NCBI RefSeq assembly: GCF_029865925.1 | Contig: NZ_JARXAI010000008.1 | Location: forward strand, 1-33,407 | Origin: Sphingorhabdus sp. | Lineage (GTDB): Bacteria; Pseudomonadota; Alphaproteobacteria; Sphingomonadales; Sphingomonadaceae | DNA: 33,407 nucleotides | Reading direction: 5' to 3' | Shown here: positions 19,155 to 30,338 of the stretch, piece by piece | How the letters are laid out: every line of letters starts with the position of its first letter | Numbering within the stretch: position 1 is the first letter of the stretch | Translations under genes and position numbers: made by a program | Notes under the pieces: generated by a model | What the model saw: only the letters and a program-made list of their open reading frames with translations | The model's database searches: none | Told to the model about the DNA's origin: nothing

Positions 19155-20039
19155 GTGAGCATCCTCGTCAATAAACATACTAAGATCATAACGCAGGGCA
19201 TGACCGGCGCAACTGGCACTTTTCATACCGAACAGGCGCTGGCTTATGGCTCACAAATGGTGGGCGGTGTTACACCCGGCAAGGGCGGAACGACGCATAT
19301 CGGCCTGCCGATGTTCGACACGGTACTTGAGGCGAAAGAAGCGACCGGAGCGGATGCGTCGGTCGTATATGTACCGCCCCCCTTTGCTGCGGACTCGATC
19401 CTTGAAGCCATTGACGCAGAAATCCCGCTGATCGTCTGTATCACTGAAGGCATTCCGGTGCTTGATATGGTCAAGGTAAAGCGTGCGCTTTCGGACTCGA
19501 AATCGCGCCTGATCGGTCCAAATTGTCCGGGCGTATTGACACCAGGTGAATGCAAAATCGGCATCATGCCCGGCAGCATTTTCTCGGCGGGCTCAGTCGG
19601 CGTTGTCTCGCGCTCAGGTACGCTCACCTATGAAGCCGTGTTCCAAACAACAGCAGAAGGCCTTGGCCAGACGACTGCCGTCGGCATTGGGGGCGACCCA
19701 GTCAACGGCACCAACTTCATTGATTGCCTTGAACTGTTCCTCGCCGATGATGCCACCAAGTCGATCATCATGATCGGTGAAATCGGCGGCAGCGCAGAAG
19801 AAGAAGCGGCGCAGTTCCTGATCGACGAAGCCAAAAAGGGCCGCAAAAAGCCAATGGCCGGTTTTATTGCTGGTCGCACCGCACCTCCAGGCCGCCGTAT
19901 GGGCCATGCAGGCGCAATCGTGTCGGGCGGCAAAGGCGACGCCGAAAGCAAGATTGCTGCCATGGAAGCAGCGGGCATCCGCGTATCGCCATCGCCTTCC
20001 TTGCTCGGCAAGACATTGGTCGAAGTTTTAAAGGGGTAA
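19155..20039 (+). CDS. sucD: Succinyl-CoA ligase subunit alpha
   Basis: The 294-residue alpha subunit of succinyl-CoA synthetase, which makes succinate and a nucleoside triphosphate from succinyl-CoA. The N-terminal CoA-binding domain has [15 protein letters not shown] and GGVTPGKGG. His251 in [14 protein letters not shown] is the phosphohistidine. Length is exactly typical. The start is GTG at 19155 behind AGGAGA; the open frame continues upstream into mdh but that part is a shadow. The beta subunit gene sucC, normally immediately upstream, is missing here; mdh occupies that position. Confidence 0.97.
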   Translation: MSILVNKHTKIITQGMTGATGTFHTEQALAYGSQMVGGVTPGKGGTTHIGLPMFDTVLEAKEATGADASVVYVPPPFAADSILEAIDAEIPLIVCITEGIPVLDMVKVKRALSDSKSRLIGPNCPGVLTPGECKIGIMPGSIFSAGSVGVVSRSGTLTYEAVFQTTAEGLGQTTAVGIGGDPVNGTNFIDCLELFLADDATKSIIMIGEIGGSAEEEAAQFLIDEAKKGRKKPMAGFIAGRTAPPGRRMGHAGAIVSGGKGDAESKIAAMEAAGIRVSPSPSLLGKTLVEVLKG

Positions 20040-20044
20040 TTTAT

Positions 20045-20118
20045 AATCCTCCCCGCGCGGGGAGGTGCAATCGGTGCGTAAGCGCCGGATGGCCCCCTCC
20101 TCGCTGACGAGGAGGATT
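20045..20118. repeat. REP-like multi-stem palindromic element between sucD and sucA
   Basis: A compact 74-base element fills the sucD-sucA gap. Its ends are a perfect 8-base inverted repeat (AATCCTCC at 20045-20052, GGAGGATT at 20111-20118). Inside are an 18-base perfect palindrome CCTCCCCGCGCGGGGAGG (20048-20065), a smaller GGTGC/GCGCC stem and a hairpin CCTCCTCG-CTGA-CGAGGAGG (20096-20115). The composition and layout match short extragenic palindromic repeats that I remember as abundant in sphingomonads. The sucA Shine-Dalgarno (GGAGAAG) begins just after it. No second copy and no REP-associated transposase gene are present in this window. Confidence 0.75.
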
Positions 20119-20130
20119 TGGAGAAGTAGG

Positions 20131-22962
20131 ATGGGCGTAGAAACTCAGGATTTCGAAACGGAGCGGGGCCCAAGCTGGGCGCGCTCAAACTGGCCATTAT
20201 CGGCAATGGACGAACTTACGGCATCGCTTGACCCCACGCAGATGGCGGTTGAAGTGAAGGCCGCGGCCAAAGCCGCTGGGAAGCCTATGGCTGAAGCAGA
20301 CGCTGTTGCAGCGGCAAGCGATTCGATCCGCGCGATGATGTTGGTGCGCACATATCGCGTGCGCGGGCACCTCGCCGCCAATCTTGATCCGCTTGGCCTG
20401 TCTAAGCAGGAAATCCCGGCGGACCTTACGCCTGAATATCATGGCTTTTCGGGAGCAGATCTGGACAAGCGCGTCTATGTTGGCGGAACGCTTGGTCTGG
20501 AATGGACGACCGTCCGCGAACTCGTCGACACCCTGCGTGCCAATTATTGCGGGCCAGTTGGCCTTGAGTATATGCATATTTCAGACGTCGAAGAACGCCG
20601 GTTTTTGCAGGAGCGGATGGAGGGCAAGGATGCCGCCATCCAGTTCTCGCCAGAGGGTAAGAAAGCCATTCTCGGCAAAGTGATTGAAGCCGAGCAGTAT
20701 GAAAAGTTCCTAGGCCGCAAATATGTGGGCACAAAGCGTTTTGGCCTTGATGGTGGCGAGTCCATGATCCCAGCGCTTGAAGCGGTGATCAAATATGGTG
20801 GCCAACTTGGCGTGCGTGAAATCGTCTATGGCATGCCGCACCGCGGCCGCTTGAACGTACTCGCCAATGTGATGGCAAAGCCCTATCGCATCATCTTCCA
20901 CGAATTTTCTGGCGGCAGCGCTAACCCTGATGATGTCGGCGGCTCAGGCGATGTCAAATACCATCTCGGCACCAGCACGGACCGCGAGTTTGACGGTATC
21001 AAGGTGCATATGAGCCTTGTTCCGAACCCATCACATCTTGAGGCAGTGAACCCTGTTGTTCTTGGTAAGGTGCGTGCCAACCAAACTGCGCGTGACGATC
21101 TTGCAAAGCATGAGCAGGTTTTGCCAGTACTGCTGCACGGAGATGCGGCGTTTGCCGGCCAAGGCATTGTATGGGAGTGCCTCGGCTTCTCGGGCATTCG
21201 TGGATACAATACGGGCGGCTGCCTGCACTTCATCGTTAACAATCAGGTTGGCTTTACCACCAGCCCGCAATATGCGCGGTCATCGCCTTATCCTTCCGAT
21301 GTGGCAAAGGGCGTCCAAGCGCCAATCTTCCACGTCAACGGCGACGATCCTGAAGCGGTGACATTTGCGTGCAAGATTGCAATCGAGTTCCGTCAGACAT
21401 TCCACCGCGACATCGTTATCGATATGTGGTGCTATCGCCGCTTCGGCCATAATGAAGGCGACGAACCCAGCTTTACCCAACCATTGATGTATAAGGTCAT
21501 TAAGGGTCACCCGGCCGTCAGCGATTTATATGCAAAACGACTTCAGGCTGAAGGCGTAATTGATGCTGATTGGGCGAACGAACATGCGATGCGCTTTGTC
21601 CAAACGCTTGAGCAAGAATTTGCCAGCGCCGCAAATTATAAAGCCAATGCTGCCGACTGGTTCGGGGGGCGCTGGTCTGGCCTTTCTAAACCTGCGGATC
21701 CCGAAACCGCGCGGCGCAATGTGCCAACAGGTATCGCACGCAAATTGTTCGACAGCCTGGGCCGAACGCTTACGACTGTGCCCGAAGGTCACAACATCCA
21801 TCCAACGTTAAGTCGCGTGCTGGATGCAAAAAAGACCATGTTGAGCACTGGTGAGAATTTCGATTGGGCAACGGGTGAAGCGCTTGCCTTCGGGTCGCTG
21901 CTTTCTGAAGGCTATGGCGTCCGTCTGTCCGGTCAAGATTCAGGCCGCGGCACATTCAGTCAACGGCACGGTGTCTGGGTCGACCAGACCACTGAAGACA
22001 AATATGTGCCCCTTGCGACGCTGCCACATGGCCGGTTTGAAATTCTCGACAGTCCGTTATCGGAATTTGGCGTGCTTGGTTTCGAATATGGCTATGCCGG
22101 TGCCGAGCCTAAAACGCTTGTCCTTTGGGAAGCGCAATTTGGCGACTTCGTGAACGGCGCCCAGACCATGATTGACCAGTTCATCGCCGCCGGTGAGGCC
22201 AAATGGCTTCGGGCCAACGGCTTAGTGATGCTGCTGCCCCATGGGTATGAAGGCCAAGGCCCGGAGCATAGCTCAGCGCGGCTTGAACGCTTCCTGCAAT
22301 TGTGCGCCGAGGATAATATCCAAGTCGCAAACTGCACCACGCCGGCAAATTATTTCCACTTGCTGCGCCGGCAAATGGCCCGCCCGTTCCGCAAGCCGCT
22401 CATCGTCATGACGCCAAAGTCGCTGTTGCGGCACAAAATGGCAGTTTCAAAAGCAGAGGATTTCCAAGGCGAAAGCCACTTCATGCGTATTTTGTCCGAT
22501 CCCAATGCGCCAGCCGACAAGGACGTCAAGCGACTGGTATTGTGTTCCGGCAAGGTTGCTTATGACCTTATGGAAGCGCGCGACGCATCTGGTGATGAGA
22601 CAACAAGTATCGTGCGGATCGAACAGCTTTACCCATTCCCAGCAGAACCATTGATTGTTCGCCTAAAGCGCATGACCAATTTGGAAGATATCGTCTGGGC
22701 CCAGGAAGAGCCGCGCAATGCCGGCAGCTGGACATTCGTCGATCCCTATCTGGAAGAATGCCTTGCCAAAGCTGGTATTGGCCCATCGCGTGCGCGCTAC
22801 GCAGGGCGCAGGGCAGCCGCGGCGACAGCAACCGGCCTTGCAAAGCGCCATCAGGCCGAACAGGCCGCATTGGTAGCAGATGCCTTAGGCCACAATGTCC
22901 GCGGTGAAATTCGTCGCCAGCGGACTGGCGGAACCAAGTCAATTACCCCTCCATCCAAGTGA
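20131..22962 (+). CDS. sucA: 2-oxoglutarate dehydrogenase E1 component
   Basis: A 943-residue thiamine-diphosphate enzyme that decarboxylates 2-oxoglutarate and passes the succinyl group to the lipoyl arm of SucB. Visible blocks include the N-terminal subunit-binding helix, [30 protein letters not shown] (ThDP and substrate pocket), GDAAFAGQG, the NNQVGFTT/cofactor loop, and in the pyrimidine-binding half [14 protein letters not shown] and FEYGYA, ending with a [13 protein letters not shown] segment. Length is typical. ATG at 20131 follows GGAGAAGTAGG; earlier in-frame codons fall within the palindromic element and are not conserved. It is followed 10 bases later by sucB. Confidence 0.97.
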   Translation: MGVETQDFETERGPSWARSNWPLSAMDELTASLDPTQMAVEVKAAAKAAGKPMAEADAVAAASDSIRAMMLVRTYRVRGHLAANLDPLGLSKQEIPADLTPEYHGFSGADLDKRVYVGGTLGLEWTTVRELVDTLRANYCGPVGLEYMHISDVEERRFLQERMEGKDAAIQFSPEGKKAILGKVIEAEQYEKFLGRKYVGTKRFGLDGGESMIPALEAVIKYGGQLGVREIVYGMPHRGRLNVLANVMAKPYRIIFHEFSGGSANPDDVGGSGDVKYHLGTSTDREFDGIKVHMSLVPNPSHLEAVNPVVLGKVRANQTARDDLAKHEQVLPVLLHGDAAFAGQGIVWECLGFSGIRGYNTGGCLHFIVNNQVGFTTSPQYARSSPYPSDVAKGVQAPIFHVNGDDPEAVTFACKIAIEFRQTFHRDIVIDMWCYRRFGHNEGDEPSFTQPLMYKVIKGHPAVSDLYAKRLQAEGVIDADWANEHAMRFVQTLEQEFASAANYKANAADWFGGRWSGLSKPADPETARRNVPTGIARKLFDSLGRTLTTVPEGHNIHPTLSRVLDAKKTMLSTGENFDWATGEALAFGSLLSEGYGVRLSGQDSGRGTFSQRHGVWVDQTTEDKYVPLATLPHGRFEILDSPLSEFGVLGFEYGYAGAEPKTLVLWEAQFGDFVNGAQTMIDQFIAAGEAKWLRANGLVMLLPHGYEGQGPEHSSARLERFLQLCAEDNIQVANCTTPANYFHLLRRQMARPFRKPLIVMTPKSLLRHKMAVSKAEDFQGESHFMRILSDPNAPADKDVKRLVLCSGKVAYDLMEARDASGDETTSIVRIEQLYPFPAEPLIVRLKRMTNLEDIVWAQEEPRNAGSWTFVDPYLEECLAKAGIGPSRARYAGRRAAAATATGLAKRHQAEQAALVADALGHNVRGEIRRQRTGGTKSITPPSK

Positions 22963-22972
22963 GGATAAAATT

Positions 22973-24199
22973 ATGAGCACTGAAGTTAAAGTTCCCGTAT
23001 TGGGCGAATCGATTACCGAGGCGACCCTTGGTCAGTGGTTGAAAAAGCCCGGCGAGGCAGTGGCCATTGATGAGCCTATTGCCAGCCTAGAAACAGACAA
23101 GGTCGCGATTGAGGTGCCCTCTCCGGTTGCTGGCATCATGGGCGCATATGCCGTTGAAGAAGGCGCGACGGTCAATGTCGGTGCGGTTATTGGGTCCATA
23201 GGCGCTGGAAACAGTGCATCTGCGTCCGCGCCTGCTCCCGTTGCGGCCGCGATTGCACCTGCGATCACGACGACAGCCGCCCCAATGCCTATGACACAGG
23301 TAGAGAATAATGACCTGCCGCTCTCCCCTTCCGTGCGCCGCTTGGTTCTTGAACTTGGCATTGACCCAAGCAAGATTAAGGGCACGGGCAAAGATGGCCG
23401 CCTGACTAAGGAAGATGTTGTCGCTGCCGCCAAGGGTGTGCCTACTCCATCTGCAGACGTCGCCGCATTGGCTGCACCGGCCCCTGCCGCTGCGCATGCG
23501 CGCCAAGAAGAACGTGTGAAGATGACACGTCTGCGCCAGACAATTGCCAAACGGCTAAAGTCCGCTCAGGACACTGCTGCGTTGCTGACGACGTTCAACG
23601 ATGTCGACATGTCAGCGGTGATGGAAGCGCGCGCGACCTACAAAGACCTGTTTGAGAAAAAGCATGGGGTCCGGTTGGGCTTCATGGCCTTCTTCACAAA
23701 AGCCGTTGCTTTGGCCGCGCGCGATGTGCCTTCGGTCAACGCGCAAATTGATGGCGATGAAATCGTCTATCATGATTATCTCGACGTCTCGGTCGCGGTC
23801 AGCGCACCAAATGGCCTTGTTGTTCCTGTCATACGTAACGCCGACGCGATGAGCTTTGCGCAAATCGAGAAAGCCATTGGCGATTTTGGCGCAAAGGCGA
23901 AAGCTGGCACATTGACTATGGATGACATGTCCGGCGGGACGTTCACGATTTCAAATGGCGGCGTATTCGGCAGCTTGATGTCGACTCCGATCATCAACCC
24001 GCCACAATCGGCAGTGCTTGGCCTTCACCGCATCGAAGACCGTGCTGTTGTGCGCGATGGGCAAGTGGTTGTGCGGCCGATGATGTATTTGGCGTTAAGC
24101 TATGACCATCGCCTTATCGACGGCCGTGAGGCCGTTACTTTCCTGAAGATCGTCAAAGAGGCGATTGAAGACCCGACCCGGTTGTTGATCGACCTTTAA
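22973..24199 (+). CDS. sucB: 2-oxoglutarate dehydrogenase E2 (dihydrolipoyl succinyltransferase)
   Basis: The 408-residue core subunit of the 2-oxoglutarate dehydrogenase complex transfers the succinyl group from lipoate to CoA. There is one lipoyl domain (about residues 1-77, with lipoylated Lys43 in ETDKVAIEV), an Ala/Pro-rich flexible linker, a peripheral-subunit-binding domain (about 112-150, [11 protein letters not shown] and [13 protein letters not shown]) and a second linker. The catalytic domain ends with [13 protein letters not shown], with catalytic His near 379. The [10 protein letters not shown] start distinguishes succinyl- from acetyltransferases. GAGGAT precedes the ATG. Its stop overlaps the strong AAGGAG site of lpdA. 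Confidence 0.97.
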   Translation: MSTEVKVPVLGESITEATLGQWLKKPGEAVAIDEPIASLETDKVAIEVPSPVAGIMGAYAVEEGATVNVGAVIGSIGAGNSASASAPAPVAAAIAPAITTTAAPMPMTQVENNDLPLSPSVRRLVLELGIDPSKIKGTGKDGRLTKEDVVAAAKGVPTPSADVAALAAPAPAAAHARQEERVKMTRLRQTIAKRLKSAQDTAALLTTFNDVDMSAVMEARATYKDLFEKKHGVRLGFMAFFTKAVALAARDVPSVNAQIDGDEIVYHDYLDVSVAVSAPNGLVVPVIRNADAMSFAQIEKAIGDFGAKAKAGTLTMDDMSGGTFTISNGGVFGSLMSTPIINPPQSAVLGLHRIEDRAVVRDGQVVVRPMMYLALSYDHRLIDGREAVTFLKIVKEAIEDPTRLLIDL

Positions 24200-24211
24200 G
24201 GAGCCTGAGCC

Positions 24212-25621
24212 ATGGCAGAACATGATTACGACCTGATCGTTATTGGTGCAGGTCCTGGTGGCTATGTTGCCGCAATCCGTGCTGCACAACTCGGGCTTAA
24301 GACCGCTTGCGTTGAAAGCCGTGAAACCTTGGGCGGCACGTGCCTGAACGTCGGGTGTATTCCGTCGAAGGCGTTGCTGCACGCGTCCGAGATGTTTCAC
24401 GAAGCGCAGTCGGGATCGCTTGCCAAGTTCGGGATTGATTTCAAAGGCGTCTCCCTCAATTTGGACCAGATGCATGCCGAAAAGGCAAAGGCCGTTGGCG
24501 AATTGACGGGCGGCGTTGAGTTTCTGTTCAAAAAAAACAAGGTCGACTGGCTTAAGGGGCACGCGGCCTTTACCTCAGCAAACAGCGTGGATGTTGCAGG
24601 CAAAAGCTACACCGCAAAGAATATCATGATCGCAACCGGCTCCTCTGTCACGCCACTTCCGGGCGTTGCAATTGACCAGAAAGTTATCGTCGATTCAACC
24701 GGCGCATTGGCCTTGCCGCGCGTGCCAAAGCATATGGTCGTGATCGGCGGCGGAGTTATTGGCCTTGAGCTTGGCAGCGTATGGCTGCGCCTTGGTGCAC
24801 AAGTCACCGTGGTTGAATATCTTGACCAGATTTTGCCCGGCATGGACGGGGAGGTCCGCAAGGAAGCGGCCAAGATTTTCAAGAAGCAAGGCTTCAACAT
24901 CCGCACAGGTACAAAGGTCATTGGCGCAACCGTCAAAAGCGGAACCGCAACATTGACCGTTGAACCATCGGTAGGCGGTACCAGCGAAACCATTGAGGCC
25001 GATTGCGTCCTTGTCGCCATTGGTCGCCGCGCAAATACCGATGGTCTTGCGCTGGATAAGGCAGGGCTCACGGTCAACGTGCGTGGCCAAATTGAGATCG
25101 GCCATGATTTCCAAACAAATGTTCCGGGCATCTATGCCGTGGGCGATGTTTGCCCAGGCCTAATGCTTGCGCACAAGGCTGAGGACGAAGGCATTGCGGC
25201 AGCGGAATTTGTCGCTGGCCTGACCGGCATCGTCAACCATGACGTCATTCCGGGCGTTGTCTATACCTATCCTGAAATCGCTAGCGTTGGCTTGACCGAA
25301 GAAGAAGCCAAGACACGCGCTGCAGCCTCAGGCGGCGAAATCAAAGTCGGCAAGTTCCCGATGATGGCGAACAGCCGCGCCAAGACCAACCGCGACACAG
25401 ACGGTTTTGTGAAGGTCATTGCGGATGCAAACACCGACCGTGTTTTAGGCGTCCACATCATTGCGTCAATTGCTGGAGCCATGATTGCCGAAGCGTGCAC
25501 TGCGATGGAATTTGGCGCAACGTCGGAAGATATTGCATATACCTGCCACGCGCACCCGACGCATGCCGAGGCATTGAAGGAAGCGGCAATGGCCGTCACG
25601 GGCAAGCCGATCCACATGTGA
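24212..25621 (+). CDS. lpdA: Dihydrolipoyl dehydrogenase
   Basis: A 469-residue flavoprotein that reoxidises the dihydrolipoyl arm of SucB with NAD. FAD-binding GAGPGG starts at residue 12. The redox disulfide is Cys44/Cys49 in GGTCLNVGCIPSKAL. The NAD-binding GGGVIGLELG lies in the middle. The C-terminal interface motif HAHPTHAE supplies the His448/Glu453 pair that acts as base on the partner subunit. Directly following sucA and sucB, this copy is dedicated at least to the 2-oxoglutarate complex; a second copy for pyruvate dehydrogenase may exist elsewhere. The stop TGA shares a base with the next ATG. Confidence 0.97.
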   Translation: MAEHDYDLIVIGAGPGGYVAAIRAAQLGLKTACVESRETLGGTCLNVGCIPSKALLHASEMFHEAQSGSLAKFGIDFKGVSLNLDQMHAEKAKAVGELTGGVEFLFKKNKVDWLKGHAAFTSANSVDVAGKSYTAKNIMIATGSSVTPLPGVAIDQKVIVDSTGALALPRVPKHMVVIGGGVIGLELGSVWLRLGAQVTVVEYLDQILPGMDGEVRKEAAKIFKKQGFNIRTGTKVIGATVKSGTATLTVEPSVGGTSETIEADCVLVAIGRRANTDGLALDKAGLTVNVRGQIEIGHDFQTNVPGIYAVGDVCPGLMLAHKAEDEGIAAAEFVAGLTGIVNHDVIPGVVYTYPEIASVGLTEEEAKTRAAASGGEIKVGKFPMMANSRAKTNRDTDGFVKVIADANTDRVLGVHIIASIAGAMIAEACTAMEFGATSEDIAYTCHAHPTHAEALKEAAMAVTGKPIHM

Positions 25622-26247
25622 TGATGACGCAAGCTGTCCAAATAGGCCCAGCTATGCTTTCGTGGCTGGATCTGTTTGGCATCGCTGTTTTTGCAGCCTC
25701 TGGGGCCTTGGCCGCTGCGCAACGGCAACAAACGCTCGTGACTTTCTCGTTCTTCGCGCTTGTCACAGGCGTCGGTGGCGGCACAGTGCGGGACCTGCTG
25801 ATTGGCGCGCCCGTATTTTGGGTCCAAGACTGGCGCGTCGCAGCCACTTGCCTTATCACCGCAGGGCTCGTCTGGGTCACGCCCCGCACTGTCTGGAATG
25901 CCCGCGCTCTCGATTGGTTTGACGCTGTGGGTATCGCGATTTACGCGGTATTTGGCACATGGAAATCGCTTACGCTTGGCGTGTCTTTGCTCCCCGCGAT
26001 GATGATGGGCGTTATCACGGCATGTGTCGGCGGCATCATCCGCGATGTGCTGGCGGGTGAACCATCCATCCTGCTTAAGCCCGAAATATACGTGACCGCT
26101 GCTGCACTTGCTTCAGGCCTTTTTGGGCTATTGATGTTTTTGGGCATGCCTGTGTTGCCTGCCGCGATTGTCAGCGCACTGGCCGGCTTTGCTTTGCGCG
26201 CAATGGCCATTTGGAAGGGTTGGGCAATCCCGGCCTATCGCGGCTGA
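25621..26247 (+). CDS. TRIC-type (YadS/UPF0126) membrane protein
   Basis: The 208-residue protein has six or seven hydrophobic segments arranged as two repeats. Each carries the family signature: GGGTVRDLL at about residues 52-60 and GGIIRDVLAGE in the second half. This is the bacterial trimeric intracellular cation channel family, shown for some members to conduct potassium-type cations; the role of this one is unknown. Starts at 25621 and 25624 would be coupled to the lpdA stop (TGATGATG). The ATG at 25654 (MLSWLDLFG) fits most homologues better and would give 197 residues. Its stop abuts the msrA stop on the other strand with no gap. Confidence 0.9.
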   Translation: MMTQAVQIGPAMLSWLDLFGIAVFAASGALAAAQRQQTLVTFSFFALVTGVGGGTVRDLLIGAPVFWVQDWRVAATCLITAGLVWVTPRTVWNARALDWFDAVGIAIYAVFGTWKSLTLGVSLLPAMMMGVITACVGGIIRDVLAGEPSILLKPEIYVTAAALASGLFGLLMFLGMPVLPAAIVSALAGFALRAMAIWKGWAIPAYRG

Positions 26248-26934
26248 TCAACGCAAACGGTTTGGGAATAGCCGCCTGAGGTTGGCGATCTTCGGCTTGT
26301 CCCATTGAACGATATATGGGTGTCTTGGGTTGTTCGCCATGAAGTTTTGGTGATAGGATTCGGCCGGATAGAAGCTTAACTGTTCAATCCGCGTCACAAT
26401 CGGTTTCTTCCAATACGCCGCCTTGTCCAATTGGGTGATGTAGGCGCGCGCCGCAACCCTCTGCGCTGCGTTGGTAGGAAATATCGCGGTGCGGTATTGT
26501 CTCCCATGGTCTGGGCCCTGCCGATTAAGCTGCGTTGGATCATGCGTTACGGAAAAGAATATGTGCAACAGGTCATTGTAGCTGACAACCGCTGGATCAT
26601 AATAGATCCGTACGGCTTCCGCGTGGCCCGTGATGCCAGTGCTGACGGTTTCATAGTCGGCCGTAGCCCGCGTGCCGCCTGCGTAGCCGGACTCGACCCG
26701 CGCAACACCTTTTAGGCCTTCAAAAACTGCCTCAACACCCCAGAAGCAACCACCCGAAAATATAGCAACCTGCTGGCCCTTATGCTCAACGATGCGTGTT
26801 GTGGGTGCTGCGATGCGGATGCCTTCAGCTGCCTGCGCCATACCGACCGGCGAAGCGAAGTCTGACCCGCAGGCTGTTGCCAGTGCAAGAAGTAGCGGAA
26901 TACTCGCCGCTTGGAACATGCGGTTACGGCGCAT
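26248..26934 (-). CDS. msrA: Exported peptide-methionine (S)-S-oxide reductase
   Basis: The product reduces the S epimer of methionine sulfoxide. The catalytic motif GCFWG contains Cys63 in the numbering used here (228 residues). Other family blocks are ESGYAGG, YETVSTGITGHAEAV, HDPTQLNRQGPDHGRQYRT in the region of residues 134-152, and SYHQNF. Unlike the cytoplasmic enzymes it has a basic n-region (MRRNR), a hydrophobic segment and a cysteine at residue 22 (ALATAC), so it is exported and perhaps a lipoprotein, although Ala at -3 is a weak lipobox. ATG at 26949 would add MAPFP. The 5' end overlaps a likely small membrane-protein gene. Without a visible ribosome-binding site, coupling to that gene is plausible. 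Confidence 0.92.
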   Translation of the reverse strand: MRRNRMFQAASIPLLLALATACGSDFASPVGMAQAAEGIRIAAPTTRIVEHKGQQVAIFSGGCFWGVEAVFEGLKGVARVESGYAGGTRATADYETVSTGITGHAEAVRIYYDPAVVSYNDLLHIFFSVTHDPTQLNRQGPDHGRQYRTAIFPTNAAQRVAARAYITQLDKAAYWKKPIVTRIEQLSFYPAESYHQNFMANNPRHPYIVQWDKPKIANLRRLFPNRLR

Positions 26935-27106
26935 GGGGAACGGTGCCATGAGGTGCGTCAGCAATGGAAATAAACTGTGTGGCCTCAACTGTGATATCGC
27001 TCGCGCTGGCTGGCTTAATTATGGCAAGGCCGGCAGCGCCAATGGCAAAGCCGCCTAACAGGCTGAGAAACAGATCCGATCGCAGAAAATTGAAAATGCT
27101 GTCCAT
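26924..27106 (-). CDS. Small hypothetical membrane protein upstream of msrA
   Basis: A 60-residue frame starts at ATG 27106 (MDSIFNFLRSD), has one strong hydrophobic segment at about residues 11-31 (LSLLGGFAIGAAGLAII) and a short polar tail ending PHGTVPHAP. No family is recognised. Support comes from its clean membrane-helix composition, its position filling otherwise empty sequence and its overlap with the msrA start, suggesting coupled translation. The Shine-Dalgarno is weak (GCGAGAA). The tail region overlaps msrA in another frame, so its last residues are less certain to be selected. It could be spurious. Confidence 0.42.
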   Translation of the reverse strand: MDSIFNFLRSDLFLSLLGGFAIGAAGLAIIKPASASDITVEATQFISIADAPHGTVPHAP

Positions 27107-27216
27107 GAAATTCTCGCTATGTGGCGCCCCGATTTTGGCACCGATATAGTTACGCAACAATGCTTGAAATGGCTTTAAGCAGAAGTCGGATTAAGGTGGG
27201 CTTAACCGGATTGCAC

Positions 27217-28440
<1,224 letters not shown>

Positions 28441-28486
28441 TTATGGAACAGAAATTGCGTGCTTGGCCCTAATGGCTCGCCAAAAG

Positions 28487-30238
28487 TTACGCAACCCTAT
28501 TGGCCCTTATTAATCCACGCAGACTGTTTCCGACCAAAAATCTATCTGCCAAATCGTCTATCGTTAAGTCAGATTCTATCGCTTTTCCGGACCCAAGTAG
28601 TTCGCGCCGCAATATTGAAGGCAGCAACCCGGTCTCAAGCCGCGGGGTCAACAGCTTGCCATCGCGCTCCACAAACAAGGCGGTAATGCTTCCTTCAGTT
28701 AGCAGGCCGTCGGTTCCGACAAAGACCACTTCGTCGCAATCGGGCCGCGCCTTGCGGGCGTTATCATAAAATGCGCGATCGGTAATCTTGTGCCGAAGTC
28801 GAAAGTCTCCAGAGTCGACGGGCAGCGGGACAATGCCAACGCGCCACTCAGTTACATCTTCCAACGGCCAAATTTCAACTGCCTGTGCGCCATGCCGCGA
28901 CACCATCAGCCGGATTTTTGACAGCCGCGCGGCGTGGATAATGCCCGCATGCAAGCGATTGCGTATTGCGTGTACGTCAAATTCAAAACCAAAAGACGAT
29001 GCGCTGGTCTTCATACGTTCAAGATGCTGCTCAAGCCGCAAGATCCCCGCCAGGGGTTCAAAACGCATTGTTTCGATCAGGTCAAACCCGTGATTATCCA
29101 ACTTGGCGAAATCCCCCTTCGCCAGACATTCGGCCCATTCATCCGCTTCGTGAGAATCGGCCACGATCCCTGACCCCAAACCTAACGACAGCGACTTTGT
29201 CGTGTCACAAACGGTAAAGGTGCGAATGGCTACGTTGAATGCCGCATCACCAATGGCGTCTATGCGCCCAATTGAACCACAATATATGCCCCTTGAAGCA
29301 TCATCTACTTCTTCGACAACTTGCATGGCACGAATTTTGGGTGCGCCAGTGATGGAACCGCAAGGAAACAAAGCCCTTATGACGTCGAGAGCGTCCGTCC
29401 CATCGGCCAACACGCCAGTCACTGTTGAAGTCATCTGATGCACTGTTGGGTAGCTTTCAATGTGAAAAAGCGCGGGCACCTGAACACTGCCTGCGGCGCA
29501 GATGCGTGACAGATCATTACGCAACAGGTCGACAATCATCAGATTTTCCGCGCGCTGTTTTGGATCGGTGCGGAGACGTTCGGCAACTTCCGCGTCTTTT
29601 TGTGGATCGGCTTGTCGTTGGGCGGTGCCCTTCATCGGCTTGGTCGTGACCCTTTTGTCTTTCAGTGCGAAAAATAATTCAGGCGAAAAAGACAAATAAT
29701 GCGTCTGCCCCGTCCAGATGACGCCGCCATAGCCAGCACTGGCACGCCCGCGCAACGCGGCGTATAAAGCCAAAGGATTGCCCGCATAGCTTGCCGATAA
29801 AGGAAATGTCAGATTGGCCTGATAGATATCACCTGCGCAAATATATTCCTGCACCGCCGCGAAGGCCCGGCTATAATCGGCGCGCGATATGCCGGGACGA
29901 AGTTCGGATAGCCAGGTGCCAGCCGGATCGGGCAACAGCGACAGCACGACGTCTTCCGCTATCGTCTGGAAACCTGTGAACACGCCGAACCAAGCCTGCA
30001 ATTCCGCTGCCACAGGTGACAAATTCGGCAAAAAATGCGCGCCAGCGCCATAGTTGAAAAATCCTGCAACATGCAGGCCATCTTGCTGCGCCTGACGTAA
30101 CGCGACAAGCAGCGCTTCAAGCTCGCCGCCATTTTTGGCAGTCAATGTTGCAACAGGGTTGGTATATAGCCGGGCAGGCGACGCACCATCGGCCCGCGCG
30201 TCATCGAGTAAAACAAAAGGCCCCTCGAGAGGGATCAT
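28487..30238 (-). CDS. pabB: Fused aminodeoxychorismate synthase component I / aminodeoxychorismate lyase
   Basis: A 583-residue PabB-PabC fusion that makes p-aminobenzoate for folate. Residues about 115-375 are the chorismate-binding domain, with Lys203 in KPMKGTAQRQ, ENLMIVDLLRNDLSR and PCGSITGAPKIRAM. Residues about 385-583 are a class IV aminotransferase-like lyase, with Lys484 in RHKITDR as the expected PLP lysine and the late LTEGSITALF block. The first 110 residues are a reduced N-terminal PabB region. The glutaminase PabA is not in the window. The ATG at 30238 lies 14 bases after the tRNA-Gly gene, with no Shine-Dalgarno in between. Confidence 0.95.
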   Translation of the reverse strand: MIPLEGPFVLLDDARADGASPARLYTNPVATLTAKNGGELEALLVALRQAQQDGLHVAGFFNYGAGAHFLPNLSPVAAELQAWFGVFTGFQTIAEDVVLSLLPDPAGTWLSELRPGISRADYSRAFAAVQEYICAGDIYQANLTFPLSASYAGNPLALYAALRGRASAGYGGVIWTGQTHYLSFSPELFFALKDKRVTTKPMKGTAQRQADPQKDAEVAERLRTDPKQRAENLMIVDLLRNDLSRICAAGSVQVPALFHIESYPTVHQMTSTVTGVLADGTDALDVIRALFPCGSITGAPKIRAMQVVEEVDDASRGIYCGSIGRIDAIGDAAFNVAIRTFTVCDTTKSLSLGLGSGIVADSHEADEWAECLAKGDFAKLDNHGFDLIETMRFEPLAGILRLEQHLERMKTSASSFGFEFDVHAIRNRLHAGIIHAARLSKIRLMVSRHGAQAVEIWPLEDVTEWRVGIVPLPVDSGDFRLRHKITDRAFYDNARKARPDCDEVVFVGTDGLLTEGSITALFVERDGKLLTPRLETGLLPSILRRELLGSGKAIESDLTIDDLADRFLVGNSLRGLIRANRVA

Positions 30239-30252
30239 GTTGCGGCTATTTT

Positions 30253-30326
30253 TGGAGCGGGTGAGGGGAATCGAACCCCCGTATTCAACTTGGGAAGCTG
30301 CTGCTCTACCATTGAGCTACACCCGC
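30253..30326 (-). tRNA. tRNA-Gly (anticodon CCC)
   Basis: The minus strand gives a full cloverleaf of 74 bases including an encoded CCA end. The acceptor stem GCGGGTG pairs with CACCCGC, with discriminator T. The D-arm holds AGCTCAATGGTAGAGC. The anticodon loop TTCCCAA has CCC at plus-strand bases 30294-30292. The T-arm is GGGGG-TTCGATT-CCCCT. The anticodon stem has one G-U pair and a G/A mismatch at its outer end. It decodes GGG. The gene lies directly behind a good promoter and directly before pabBC on the same strand. Confidence 0.97.
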
Positions 30327-30338
30327 GCGCCTTTAGGC

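Noticed and set aside
19628-20206. Antisense frame (192 codons) opposite sucD and the REP-like element
   Set aside because: Its sequence is explained by the sucD coding strand and by the palindromic element; no family resemblance.
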